Source: Limnothrix sp. FACHB-406 (GTDB lineage Bacteria; Cyanobacteriota; Cyanobacteriia; CACIAM-69d). Taken from it: DNA of 64,000 nucleotides. Shown piece after piece: positions 16,689-24,834 of this stretch. Position 1 is the stretch's first letter, and the number at the start of each line of letters is the position of its first letter. Under the pieces are notes generated by a model. The model did not search any database and was not told the DNA's origin. It saw only the letters and a program-made list of their open reading frames with translations. The DNA lies in contig NZ_JACJSP010000014.1 in NCBI RefSeq assembly GCF_014698235.1, forward strand, positions 42,230 through 106,229, read 5' to 3'. The translations under genes and the position numbers were made by a program.

Positions 16689-16805
16689 TGGTTTTCTAAT
16701 TGCTTGCTGATTTTTGAGGTCATGCTTATGGCGATCGCCCCTTACCCTACCGCGATCGGGTCACCCAGCGGATCGCCCCCATTTCATTTCTCCAGCCCAG
16801 CCAGA

Positions 16806-16825
16806 CAAGGGGTTTAAACCCCTTG
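16806..16825. repeat. Dispersed palindromic element, copy 2
   Basis: Perfect 20-bp palindrome CAAGGGGTTTAAACCCCTTG, identical to the core at 5841-5860. It lies between the divergent birA and the interrupted Uma2 gene. Confidence 0.85.
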
Positions 16826-17375
16826 CCCCCAGCCAGCCAGCACCAGCCATTTTTGGGATCTCTAGAATAGGGATTGAATTGACCCGCGATCGTCCGATCG
16901 CCCCGCCGATGTCGAGCTTGTCCACTGCCCAGGAGTCCACCCCTGACAGCGCGATCGCACCAGCGGCCCCCTCAGCCCAACTAACTGAGATTGTTTATCC
17001 CTCCGCCGACGGCAAGCGCATCGCCGAAACCTATCTCCATTTCAACGCGCTCATCACCGTTTTGAAGGCACTGGAATGGTACTTGCGGGGTCAGCAAGCC
17101 ACCGTGTTAGCAAATCAGTTCCTCTACTACAGCCAAGGCTATCCCCGGCTGCGAGTGGCTCCCGATGTGATGTTGATTTTTAATGTGGCTCCCGGTGGCC
17201 GAGACAACTACAAAATCTGGGAAGAGGGGGAAATTCCCAGCGTTATTTTTGAAGTCACCTCCCCCGGCACTCGCCAGGAAGACCAACACCATAAACATTG
17301 GCTCTATCAACAAATGGGGGTTGATCAACAGTAATTGATTTACTAACATTCGCTAACGTATGCCAATATTTAACC

Positions 17376-17951
17376 ATGGCATACATCCCTCTCAGAAAAG
17401 CGGTCGAATTTCTGGGATTGCATCCAAATACGCTAAGAAAGTACGCAGATGAAGGGAAGATCGAAACCATCCGAAACGAGGCGGGCCAGCGGCTTTATAA
17501 CGTCGAGTCATATGGACGCAAGGCAACTCGATCTACCGTTGTTTGCTATTGCCGCGTCAGTTCTGCCAAGCAGCGGGACGATCTCGCAAGACAAGTCCAG
17601 TTCATGCGTGATCGCTACCCCGAAGCCGAAATCATCCAAGACATCGGATCAGGTCTCAACTTCAAGCGAAAAGGGTTGCAATCCCTACTGGTCAGACTCA
17701 TGCGCGGCGATCAGCTCCAAATTGTGGTTGCCTGTCGAGACCGATTGTGTCGATTCGGATTCGAGTTGTTCGAGTTCATGGTTCAACAAAACGGTGGCGA
17801 ACTCGTGGTTCTCGACCAATCTGTTCACTGCCCAGAATCAGAACTCACAGCCGATCTTCTCGCCATCCTTCACCTCTTCTCTCGTCGAATGCCCGGACTC
17901 AGAAGCTACCGGAAGGCGATCCAGGAAGATCCGAATCTTCCTAACCCCTGA
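17376..17951 (+). CDS. tnpA: IS607-family serine recombinase TnpA
   Basis: 191 residues. Residues 1-45 form a MerR-like helix-turn-helix (IPLRKAVEFLGLHPNTLRKYADEG) followed by the resolvase-type catalytic domain: CYCRVSSAKQRDDLARQ with nucleophile Ser62, then EIIQDIGSGLNFKRKGL and the VVACRDRLCRFGFELFEFM helix with catalytic Arg residues. This N-terminal DNA-binding order is the mark of IS607 transposases. It moves DNA by double-strand breakage through a Ser-phospho linkage. Ends in CCC TGA, overlapping the frame of tnpB. The copy at 63266 differs at only a few residues (Lys/Asn50, Thr/Ile54 and others). Confidence 0.93.
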   Translation: MAYIPLRKAVEFLGLHPNTLRKYADEGKIETIRNEAGQRLYNVESYGRKATRSTVVCYCRVSSAKQRDDLARQVQFMRDRYPEAEIIQDIGSGLNFKRKGLQSLLVRLMRGDQLQIVVACRDRLCRFGFELFEFMVQQNGGELVVLDQSVHCPESELTADLLAILHLFSRRMPGLRSYRKAIQEDPNLPNP

Positions 17952-19032
17952 TCAAAAAGCGCTTCTGAAGCAATGGTTTGGCGTTTCCAGGTACGTCTAC
18001 AACACCACAATCAAACATCTTCAGGAGCCGGGAACCAAAGCCAATTGGATGGCAGTTGCGCCCATCATCTTGGGTGCGCTACCGGAATGGGCCAAGTCCG
18101 TTCCCTATCAGATCAAAAAGATTGCGGTCAAAGATGCTTGCACGGCCGTTCGGGAAGCCAAGAAAAGCTTCAAAAAAGACGGACAAATTCGCAAGTGCCG
18201 TTTCCGCAGGCGCAAAGATCGGCAACAGACGATCTATATCCCCAAATCAGCCATCAGTGAAAACGGTGTCTATTACACCATCTTGGGAAAAGCAACCCTA
18301 AAAGAATCAATTCCTGATGGCTTCAGTGATGGTCGGTTGACACTTGCCTATGGTGAGTATTACCTGATCACCTCAACAGAAGTGCAACCCATTCAGTCCG
18401 AAAACCAAGGACGGGTGGTTGCCTTAGATCCCGGTGTCCGCACATTTATGACCTTCTTTGCTGAATCCTTCTACGGATGGATTGGCAATGACTCGAACTT
18501 GCTGATTCAAAAGCTGTGCTTCAAGCTGGATCGCCTGATTTCCAAAATTACCAAGGCTCAATCAGCCCAGAAGCGCCGCTTCAAGAAAGCCGCCGATCGC
18601 CTGCGTTCCAAGGTGCAACATCTGGTGAAAGAACTTCACCACAAAACCGCGCGGTTCCTGACTGAAAACTTTGATGTGATTTTGTTGCCCAGCTTTGAAT
18701 CCTCTCAAATGGTGAGCAAATCACGTCGCAAGATCAAGTCGAAAACCGTGCGGCAAATGTTGACCCTATCGCATTACCAGTTCAAGAAACATTTAGAGTG
18801 GAAAGCTTGGGAGTTGGGCAAGATTGCCTTGACCAACATCAATGAAGCCTACACCTCTAAAACCGTTTCGTGGACAGGTGAAATCGTGAAGATTGGCGGC
18901 TCTCGGGTCATCAAGTCGAAAATCGATGGGCGATCAATGAATCGGGATCTCAATGGTGCTCGTGGGATCTTCCTACGGGCATTGGTTGATACGCCTTGGT
19001 TGAGAGACCATCTCGACTTATGTATTTGTTAG
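17917..19032 (+). CDS. tnpB: TnpB RNA-guided nuclease homologue, zinc finger lost
   Basis: The recognisable protein starts near RKIRIFLTPDQKALL and runs about 365 residues. RuvC-type acidic residues are in place: VVALDPGVRTFM, LLPSFESSQMV and MNRDLNGARGIF. The four-Cys zinc finger normally between the last two is missing; KTVSWTGEIVKIGGSRVIK stands there with Val and other residues where Cys are expected. The frame is open far upstream (to 17449) inside tnpA, but no ATG, GTG or TTG occurs near the expected N-terminus. The first in-frame ATG within TnpB (18049) would delete about 44 residues. Ends only 22 bases before the IS end, so any guide RNA must overlap the coding sequence. May be active or decaying. 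Confidence 0.75.
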   Translation, partial: RSRKIRIFLTPDQKALLKQWFGVSRYVYNTTIKHLQEPGTKANWMAVAPIILGALPEWAKSVPYQIKKIAVKDACTAVREAKKSFKKDGQIRKCRFRRRKDRQQTIYIPKSAISENGVYYTILGKATLKESIPDGFSDGRLTLAYGEYYLITSTEVQPIQSENQGRVVALDPGVRTFMTFFAESFYGWIGNDSNLLIQKLCFKLDRLISKITKAQSAQKRRFKKAADRLRSKVQHLVKELHHKTARFLTENFDVILLPSFESSQMVSKSRRKIKSKTVRQMLTLSHYQFKKHLEWKAWELGKIALTNINEAYTSKTVSWTGEIVKIGGSRVIKSKIDGRSMNRDLNGARGIFLRALVDTPWLRDHLDLCIC

Positions 19033-19564
19033 CATCCGTTAGCAAAAAAGTATCGGTACAGGAATACTGGCTGTTTGACCCCAAAAACGAGTGGATTGAG
19101 GGCCAATTACGCGGCTATCAATTAGGGCCGAGTCGCACACCGGACGGTGACCCCTGCGAGGCATACTTACCCATCACAGACAACCAAAGTGCTGTGTTGG
19201 GGTTGCGCTTAGAAGTTTGTGGGCCGCTCTTGCGATTCTTTAATGAGGCCACAGGGCAATGGCTACCGATGCCAGACGAGATCGGTGATGTGTTAGCTGA
19301 GCGCGATCGAGCTGCAGCAGAACGTGATCAAGAGCGTCAAGCCAAAGAAGCCGCGCTGGCAGAGTTAGCAGAATTACGGGAGCGCCTGCGACAACTGGAG
19401 ACCGACGCATAAAGACGCATAAAAATGCATCGATTTTGTACGCATAGCGCCAATTTCAATCGCCTGAACCATCTCCCGACCCTTGAAACTTTCCAGCATT
19501 CAAGTTAGGAGAAATTGCATATTCCACCTATCATGCCAACTCAGAACCCTTGGGAGGCTCGATC

Positions 19565-20353
19565 GTGACTGGCTGGCATTGGCGCAACTGGCAAGGACTG
19601 CCCTATCTCACCTGCTCCCTGTTGGAGCCAATTCCCCACGGTTTTTTTACCCGGCACTTTGCCCCCCGCCCGCCGGCCGAGTTGGCCCCGGTGCTGGATG
19701 AAGCGGCCCAAACTTTCCGAGTCAAGCAGGTGCATGGCGATCGGGTGGTGGCTCCGGCGGAAATCGCAGAAATCACAGCAGGGGCCGTGCTCCAAGAGGC
19801 GACGGCCACCGCCAGCGAACAATCCACCTATCCCCAAGCCGATGGCCTGTTGAGCGATCGCCCGGGGCAGGTGATGTGGGTTTGCAGCGCCGATTGCACC
19901 CCGGCCTTGATTGCGGATTTAAAAACCGGTCAGGTGGCGGCGGTGCATTCCGGTTGGCGGGGAACGGCGGTGGCCATTGTGCCCAAGGCGATCGAGCGGA
20001 TGCGCCAACAGGGCAGTCAACTGGCGGATTTGCGGGTGGCGCTGGGCCCGGCCATTTCCGGTTCGGTTTATCAAGTGACGGAAGCGGTGGCTGAAGAGGT
20101 GGTGGCCTCGCTGGCTGTGCCCCTGAAGGAGGCCCAAGGTTGGGAACAGCCGCCCGTGTTGCCGGATCCGGAACCGGGAAAGGCGCGGTTGGATGTGCGC
20201 CAAACGATCGTCCAGCAGGTGTTGAATTTGGGTCTCGATCGGGAGCAGGTTACCATCGCGCCCCACTGCACCTACTGCGAGCGCGATCGGTTCTTTTCCT
20301 ATCGCCGCGACGGTACGAAGACGGTGCAATGGTCAGGAATTGTTAGCACTTGA
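19565..20353 (+). CDS. pgeF: Laccase-domain (YfiH/PgeF-type) purine nucleoside phosphorylase-like enzyme
   Basis: 262 residues. Family motifs: GFFTRHFAPRPP near the start, VKQVHGDRVV, DGLLSDRPG, VCSADCTPALIAD (zinc Cys), AAVHSGWRGTAVAIV (zinc His) and LGPAISGSVYQV, then HCTYCERDRFFSYRRDG at the end. Bacterial YfiH proteins were once called multicopper polyphenol oxidases. They bind zinc and are now linked to purine nucleoside phosphorolysis or deamination and to peptidoglycan editing. The GTG at 19565 is chosen because GGGAGG precedes it by seven bases, a strong ribosome-binding site. Confidence 0.85.
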   Translation: MTGWHWRNWQGLPYLTCSLLEPIPHGFFTRHFAPRPPAELAPVLDEAAQTFRVKQVHGDRVVAPAEIAEITAGAVLQEATATASEQSTYPQADGLLSDRPGQVMWVCSADCTPALIADLKTGQVAAVHSGWRGTAVAIVPKAIERMRQQGSQLADLRVALGPAISGSVYQVTEAVAEEVVASLAVPLKEAQGWEQPPVLPDPEPGKARLDVRQTIVQQVLNLGLDREQVTIAPHCTYCERDRFFSYRRDGTKTVQWSGIVST

Positions 20354-20367
20354 TGGATGCAAGAGGC

Positions 20368-23019
20368 CTAATCAATTCCGGCCAACTTCAGCAGGGCCTT
20401 CAGGCGATCGAGGTCGATCGTAATGTTCTGTTGCACGGCCGTGGCCTGTTCCGCACCGAGCGCTAGATCCGCCGTGAGGTGATAGTGCTCCAAGCCGCCC
20501 AAGTTGCTCAGGAGCCAGTAGGTGTTTTGGCGGTGACTGGGCTGGAAAATTTCAATCACCTTCGTGCCCGGCTCTGCAAACACCAGGTTCGTTAGCCCGG
20601 CCCCATGCACCGCCACAATCACCTTGGCCGCTGCAAAGGCCGCCGCCTGATCAACCAGCGGCAGGCGGGCCGGGTCGATCGCCCGAAAGCCGAACTGTTC
20701 CAAGGTTGCAATCACCTCCCGATCGTTCAGCACTTGGCGGTAGGCGGCGCTGCGGCGGGTGATGTAGAGGCGATCGGGAAAGCGGGAAATGCGGGCCGGC
20801 TCCAAAAAGGTATCGCGCAAAAACTGATGGGCCCAGCGCGATCCCCGATAGATCCGCAACTCGGGAATCGCTGGCACTAACAGCCGATCGGCCGTCAAGT
20901 GGGGAATTCGCCCTTGAACCGGATCCACGGAACCAAACCATTCTGTATGGCAGCAGGCCACCACTTTTTCCAGGGGAATTTGCAACCGCTCAAAACTTTG
21001 GTGCTGAAAGGGCAATTCATATAGATTGACCACAAAGCGATCGATCGAGTCCCACGCAAAGCCCGATCGCCGCAACACCTCCAACCGAGGCAACAGATCA
21101 AACATCCAGTGAAAATAGGTGACCTTGCCCCAGCGCGTGGCCAAAAAAGCCACCGTTCCGGCGAAATGTTGGGGCGGCGGCAGGTGGGGCGAACTGGCAA
21201 CAATGGCGCTGTAACCCGTTGAACAGTCGCGAATCACTTGATTTTGGGCATTGAACACCACGCTGCACAGGTTATCGCCCCAGGCTCGCCCCTGGGGAAT
21301 CGCAACGGTGTAGGCGGCCGGCGCATCCAAAGTATGGTCGATCGCCTGTAATTCCGGTAGGGGATCGCCCAAGCCTTGGGAATCGCGGAGGGGATGGGTT
21401 TCCGGTTCAAAGGCGGGAAAGCAGTCCGTTCCCGGCAGCTCGGCCGCCACGCCCTGCCAATGGGTGGCCAGGAGGCTGGTGGCTTCCGCCAGACCATCAG
21501 GCAGTTGGCAAAACAGGCTCGGGGAAGTGGGCGATGGATCGGCCGGCGGCAATCCGGCGGCCGCCAGTACGGCTTGAATGCCGTCGTAGGCGGGCCAAAA
21601 TTCCGGCTGATAGCGTAGGGCGGCCATGAAATGGTCGATCGCCCGTTGCCATTGCCCCTGTGATTGGGCCCGACGCGCCAGGGCCGCTTGGCGCTCCGCT
21701 TGGAACCAAACGCTATCGGGGGCGAGCAGACTGGCTTGATCCCAAAACCAGCAGGCCAGCCGCCACCAACCCAATTGTTGCAACAGGGTTCCCCCTTGTC
21801 GAAAGGGAATATCCAAACGTCGGCCGGCGAGCAGAATGGCTCGACCGTAGGCGGCCAGCGCGGCGATCGGGTGGTTGGCCGCTTCCAGGGTTTGGCCATA
21901 GTTGTCATACACCCGGGGATCGGTGGGGTTATCTTGCATGGCTCGCCGCCACAGGGCCAAACGATCGGGCAATGCTGACCGGGGCTGGGATTCGGCATAG
22001 GCATAGTAGACCCCGCCCTGATTGGCTCCGGCGTTGATGGCCCGTTGCCAAGCCAGGCTGGCCAGGTGGTCTTGTCCCGATCGCGCGCAGAGATCCGCCA
22101 AGGCGCACCAATCACTGGGTGGGGCCTGCGGATCCAGAGTCAAGGCCTGATCGAGGGCGGCTATGGCCGCTGGCCAATCCCCCGCCTGACTGGCCAGTTG
22201 CGACCAGCGGCGATAATCGGCGGCCGTTTCAGGAAAGGCCAAGTCCGGCGCACTCTGCAACATTTGCCAAGCCCGTTGCCATTCTGGGCGATCGGCACAT
22301 TCACTGACCTGGGGAAACCAACTCCAGGGATCCTTGGCTCCCACTTGCCAGGCCCGCCGCAAACAGCGGTTACCCGTGGGGCGATCGCCCCGTTCCCGGT
22401 GGGCTTGGGCCAACCGATGCCAAGTCACGGCCCGATCGCCCCCCAGGGCCAGGGCCGTTTCTCCGGCCTTGATCGCCCCGTCAAAGTCGCGATCGCTCAG
22501 GAGCACAAAGCAGAGTGCCTCGTGCCAATCGGGTCGATCGCTCGGTTCCCAGGCGATCGCCGTCCACCAAGCGCCCTTGGCCCGCGTCCAATCCTGACGA
22601 CTGGCCCAAAAGCGGGCCGCCCGCTCCTCTAAATAGGTGGACTGATACTGATTTTGTTTGGCCTCGTCGTAGGCGCGCATGGCTTCCGACCACTCGCCCA
22701 TCGCCCAATACAAGTCCCCCAAAGCGGCCCAGGCTCGCCCGGCCACCCGGGGCCGCACGGCCACCAACCGTTGCACCGGTCGCCAGGCCGCCCGCCGATA
22801 GCCCGCTTGACCGTAAGTGTCCAACAGTTGCCGCACCAATTTGAAGGAGCCAGGCCGCTGGATCACCGCCGTTTCCAGCGCGGCCAAAACCGCTTCCGGT
22901 TCGCCCGCTGCGGCCCAAGCCTGGGCCCAACGCCACCAGCGCCCCACAGGGATTCGCTCTTGGGCCCAGCGCGATCGGGCAAAGGTGCAAAATGCGGCCA
23001 CAGACCAAAACTTCAGCAC
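20368..23019 (-). CDS. TPR-rich protein with C-terminal GT61 glycosyltransferase domain
   Basis: 883 residues. About 1-520 is a chain of helical pairs in the TPR style (AWAALGDLYWAMGEWSEAMRAYDEA, VYDNYGQTLEAANHPIAALAAYGRAI and others). From about 560 it becomes a family-61 (DUF563) glycosyltransferase: YFHWMFDLLPRLEVL, RLYITRRSAAYRQVLND, AAAKVIVAVHGAGLTNLVF and EIFQPSHRQNTYWLL. GT61 enzymes transfer pentoses or N-acetylhexosamines onto proteins or polysaccharides. No signal peptide or membrane helix is apparent, so it is probably cytoplasmic and recruited through the TPR part. Converges on pgeF with 14 bases between stops. Confidence 0.82.
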   Translation of the reverse strand: MLKFWSVAAFCTFARSRWAQERIPVGRWWRWAQAWAAAGEPEAVLAALETAVIQRPGSFKLVRQLLDTYGQAGYRRAAWRPVQRLVAVRPRVAGRAWAALGDLYWAMGEWSEAMRAYDEAKQNQYQSTYLEERAARFWASRQDWTRAKGAWWTAIAWEPSDRPDWHEALCFVLLSDRDFDGAIKAGETALALGGDRAVTWHRLAQAHRERGDRPTGNRCLRRAWQVGAKDPWSWFPQVSECADRPEWQRAWQMLQSAPDLAFPETAADYRRWSQLASQAGDWPAAIAALDQALTLDPQAPPSDWCALADLCARSGQDHLASLAWQRAINAGANQGGVYYAYAESQPRSALPDRLALWRRAMQDNPTDPRVYDNYGQTLEAANHPIAALAAYGRAILLAGRRLDIPFRQGGTLLQQLGWWRLACWFWDQASLLAPDSVWFQAERQAALARRAQSQGQWQRAIDHFMAALRYQPEFWPAYDGIQAVLAAAGLPPADPSPTSPSLFCQLPDGLAEATSLLATHWQGVAAELPGTDCFPAFEPETHPLRDSQGLGDPLPELQAIDHTLDAPAAYTVAIPQGRAWGDNLCSVVFNAQNQVIRDCSTGYSAIVASSPHLPPPQHFAGTVAFLATRWGKVTYFHWMFDLLPRLEVLRRSGFAWDSIDRFVVNLYELPFQHQSFERLQIPLEKVVACCHTEWFGSVDPVQGRIPHLTADRLLVPAIPELRIYRGSRWAHQFLRDTFLEPARISRFPDRLYITRRSAAYRQVLNDREVIATLEQFGFRAIDPARLPLVDQAAAFAAAKVIVAVHGAGLTNLVFAEPGTKVIEIFQPSHRQNTYWLLSNLGGLEHYHLTADLALGAEQATAVQQNITIDLDRLKALLKLAGID

Positions 23020-23186
23020 GATGAATCCTCAAATCCTTGCGGACAGTGCCTCTACCCCCAGGCGATCGCCCCCGTTGGCTTCCCTTTGGGCAACCCCTGA
23101 ACTATCCCTTTCATCACTCACTCCATGGCCTTGGTGATCGGTACAGTTCGGCAGAGTTCAGCGCAGTTCGGCCCAATGGCTTGGGG

Positions 23187-24125
23187 TCACCCCTGAGCCG
23201 ATCGCCCCCCCAACACCACCAGCACCACCCCCAGCAACACAATCACGCCCCCCAGCAACACGCCAATTCCCGGTTGTTCCCCAAACACCACCCAGCCCAA
23301 ACTACTGGCCCCCACCGGCTCAAACAAAATAGCCAGGGTGACCCATAGGGGCGGCATTTGGGTCACCAGCCAATTAAAACTGGTGTGGCCAATCAGTTGC
23401 GGAACCAACGCCGACAGGGCGATCGCCAGCACCGTCGTGGGGGTGATGGTTTGCCAACCGCCGCCCCACAGGGCCACCAATGGACTCAGCAACAGGGCCG
23501 CGCTGCCATAGGCCAAAGCCGCGTAGGAACCAATGGTCAGTCCCCGTTGTTGGGCAACTCGCCCAAGGAGCAGATAGCCCGCTGCGGCCCAGGCTCCTGC
23601 CAAGGCTAACCCATTCCCCAACAGAGGATCGCTGCCGATTGTCCCGGCATCTTGGCTGAGGGCAATCACGGCGCTGCCCGCCAAGGCGATCGCCAGGCCA
23701 GCCCAAGCAATCCAACCCGCAAATTTCTGCGTGATAACACTGATAGCTATGGCCACCCAAACCGGCGTGGTGGTCACCAACACGGTGGAGGCGGCGATCG
23801 AGGTATAACCCAAAGAACTGAGCCAACAGACGAAGTGCAGCGCTAAGCAAGCCCCCGCCCCCACGGCCCAAGGCCAGGCTGATCGGGGCGATCGCCCGGT
23901 TTGGGGCCAAGCCGGAGCCACCGCCAGCGCCGCCAACGTCACCCGTCCCGCCGCCAACCACAGGCCAAATCCCCAGTCCGATCGCCCCGCCGACTGCATC
24001 GCCCAGCGAGCAAAAATCGCCCCCGTTGAAATGGCCGCCATTCCCGCCAACAGCACTCCCCACCGGAGCGATCGGGCCCGGTGTCCAGCATCGGAATTCA
24101 CAGCGGCGTGAGTTGGGGGTTTCAA
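23187..24125 (-). CDS. EamA-family (DMT superfamily) transporter
   Basis: 312 residues with about ten hydrophobic helices arranged as two EamA repeats. Repeat one includes GVLLAGMAAISTGAIFARWAM and ASTVLVTTTPVWVAIAISVI; repeat two includes GLALAGAWAAAGYLLLGRVA and LWVTLAILFEPVGASSLGW, the usual LEPV-like helix start. These are drug/metabolite exporters in the inner membrane; substrate cannot be predicted. The next gene on this strand is 160 bases away. Start at the ATG of MKPPTHAAVN leaves a 20-residue cytoplasmic N-terminus. Confidence 0.85.
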   Translation of the reverse strand: MKPPTHAAVNSDAGHRARSLRWGVLLAGMAAISTGAIFARWAMQSAGRSDWGFGLWLAAGRVTLAALAVAPAWPQTGRSPRSAWPWAVGAGACLALHFVCWLSSLGYTSIAASTVLVTTTPVWVAIAISVITQKFAGWIAWAGLAIALAGSAVIALSQDAGTIGSDPLLGNGLALAGAWAAAGYLLLGRVAQQRGLTIGSYAALAYGSAALLLSPLVALWGGGWQTITPTTVLAIALSALVPQLIGHTSFNWLVTQMPPLWVTLAILFEPVGASSLGWVVFGEQPGIGVLLGGVIVLLGVVLVVLGGRSAQG

Positions 24126-24279
24126 GTGCCGACCTTTTGAATGCTGATTGTTTGAGTTTGCTCTTTGGGATGCGGATCTTTAGGGATGCCGATCTTTACA
24201 AATCCCGACCCTTGGCCAAGTTCAATCCATCCCGTCCTACAATCGCCATCAATTCTCTAGTGTTTTTCCATGTTTTGCC

Positions 24280-24564
24280 ATGAGCACAACCACTACTATT
24301 CAGCTTGAATCGCACCCCACTCCCGATCGACTCGCGGCCTTGGACGTGTACAACTGGCCCATTTGGACAAAACCAGTTTCAGAATTTCCATGGACCTATG
24401 ATGAAGCGGAAACTTGCTACATCCTTGAAGGTGAAGTGACCGTCACCCCCGAGGGTGGTGAACCCGTCACCATTCGCAAAGGCGATTTGGTCACCTTCTC
24501 TGCCGGTTTGGCTTGCACATGGAACATCACCCAAGCCATTCGCAAGCACTACAAATTTGGCTAG
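24280..24564 (+). CDS. Small cupin (DUF861/Cupin_3-type)
   Basis: 94 residues. The fold signature is PWTYDEAETCYILEGEVTV (motif 1) and IRKGDLVTFSAGLACTW (motif 2), typical of the short Cupin_3 proteins related to EutQ-like and ureidoglycine aminohydrolase-like domains. The conserved Trp-Ile-Trp-Pro segment (YNWPIWTKP) at 28-36 fits cyanobacterial and plant members. Function unknown. Its last codons (Lys-Phe-Gly-stop) are the first unit of a 13-bp tandem array. Confidence 0.8.
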   Translation: MSTTTTIQLESHPTPDRLAALDVYNWPIWTKPVSEFPWTYDEAETCYILEGEVTVTPEGGEPVTIRKGDLVTFSAGLACTWNITQAIRKHYKFG

Positions 24565-24615
24565 GAAATTTGGCTGGAAAATTTGGCTGGGAAATTTGGC
24601 TGGGAAATTTGGCTT
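24553..24615. repeat. 13-bp tandem array starting on the cupin stop codon
   Basis: Five copies of AAATTTGGCTGGG-type units. The first unit contains the final coding triplets and the TAG stop. The later ones change TAG to TGG, so read-through would simply repeat Lys-Phe-Gly-Trp-like peptides. Confidence 0.9.
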
Positions 24616-24686
24616 AAGATTGGCCCAGACCAGAATCTGATTCAACGCCTCTGATCAGAAGCACCTGATCAATAACATTAGAAAAA

Positions 24687-24723
24687 CCCCGGATTCCCAT
24701 CATTGAGAATCCCGGGGTCTTTT
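24687..24723. terminator. Bidirectional intrinsic terminator
   Basis: Arms CCCCGGATTC and GAATCCCGGGG (one bulged base) around a 10-base loop. TCTTTT follows on the plus strand, and AAAAA precedes it, giving a T-run on the minus strand. It separates the convergent cupin and PEP-CTERM genes. Confidence 0.9.
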
Positions 24724-24834
24724 GATCAACTTCGACTCAGTTCAATTTCTGCAAAATCCTGACTGTTCAGACTTCAGAACCCGGAGAGTTCAGCAACCCT
24801 AGCCCAACTCCTGCTATCCGCAGATGTCGAAGCC

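Larger units (their letters stand above)
17321..19056 (+). mobile_element. IS607-family insertion sequence, copy 1 (complete)
   Basis: 1736 bp counted from the first base after the target GG to the second GG. It carries a serine-recombinase tnpA and a tnpB and has no long terminal inverted repeats, as usual for IS607. The left junction is ATGGGGG|TTGATCAACAG and the right is AGTATCGG|TACAGG. Insertion at a GG dinucleotide is the known IS607 preference. Subterminal direct repeats of CTAAC (17343 and 17353) and GTTAGC (19028 and 19038), each 10 bp apart and inverted between the ends, are probable TnpA binding sites. Confidence 0.85.
16909..19412 (+). pseudogene. Uma2-family (DUF820) nuclease gene interrupted by an IS
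   Basis: The 5' part (16909-17320) encodes a Uma2 N-terminus including LRVAPDVMLIFNVAPGG and IPSVIFEVTSPGTR. The 3' part (19057-19412) resumes at VQEYWLFDPKNEW and ends in a Glu/Ala/Arg coiled-coil tail. Removing the insertion plus one GG restores a continuous frame across YQQMG|VQEYW, exactly the usual Uma2 sequence. The family has a PD-(D/E)XK nuclease fold with catalytic acids in APDV and FEV segments; cellular function is poorly known and cyanobacteria carry many copies. As it stands, translation ends 11 bases into the IS, giving a 142-residue fragment that lacks the C-terminal half. An intact relative lies at 60610. Confidence 0.88.

Noticed and set aside
17747..18301. Short frames across the tnpA-tnpB junction as separate genes
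   Set aside because: They overlap recognised TnpA or TnpB sequence in other frames.
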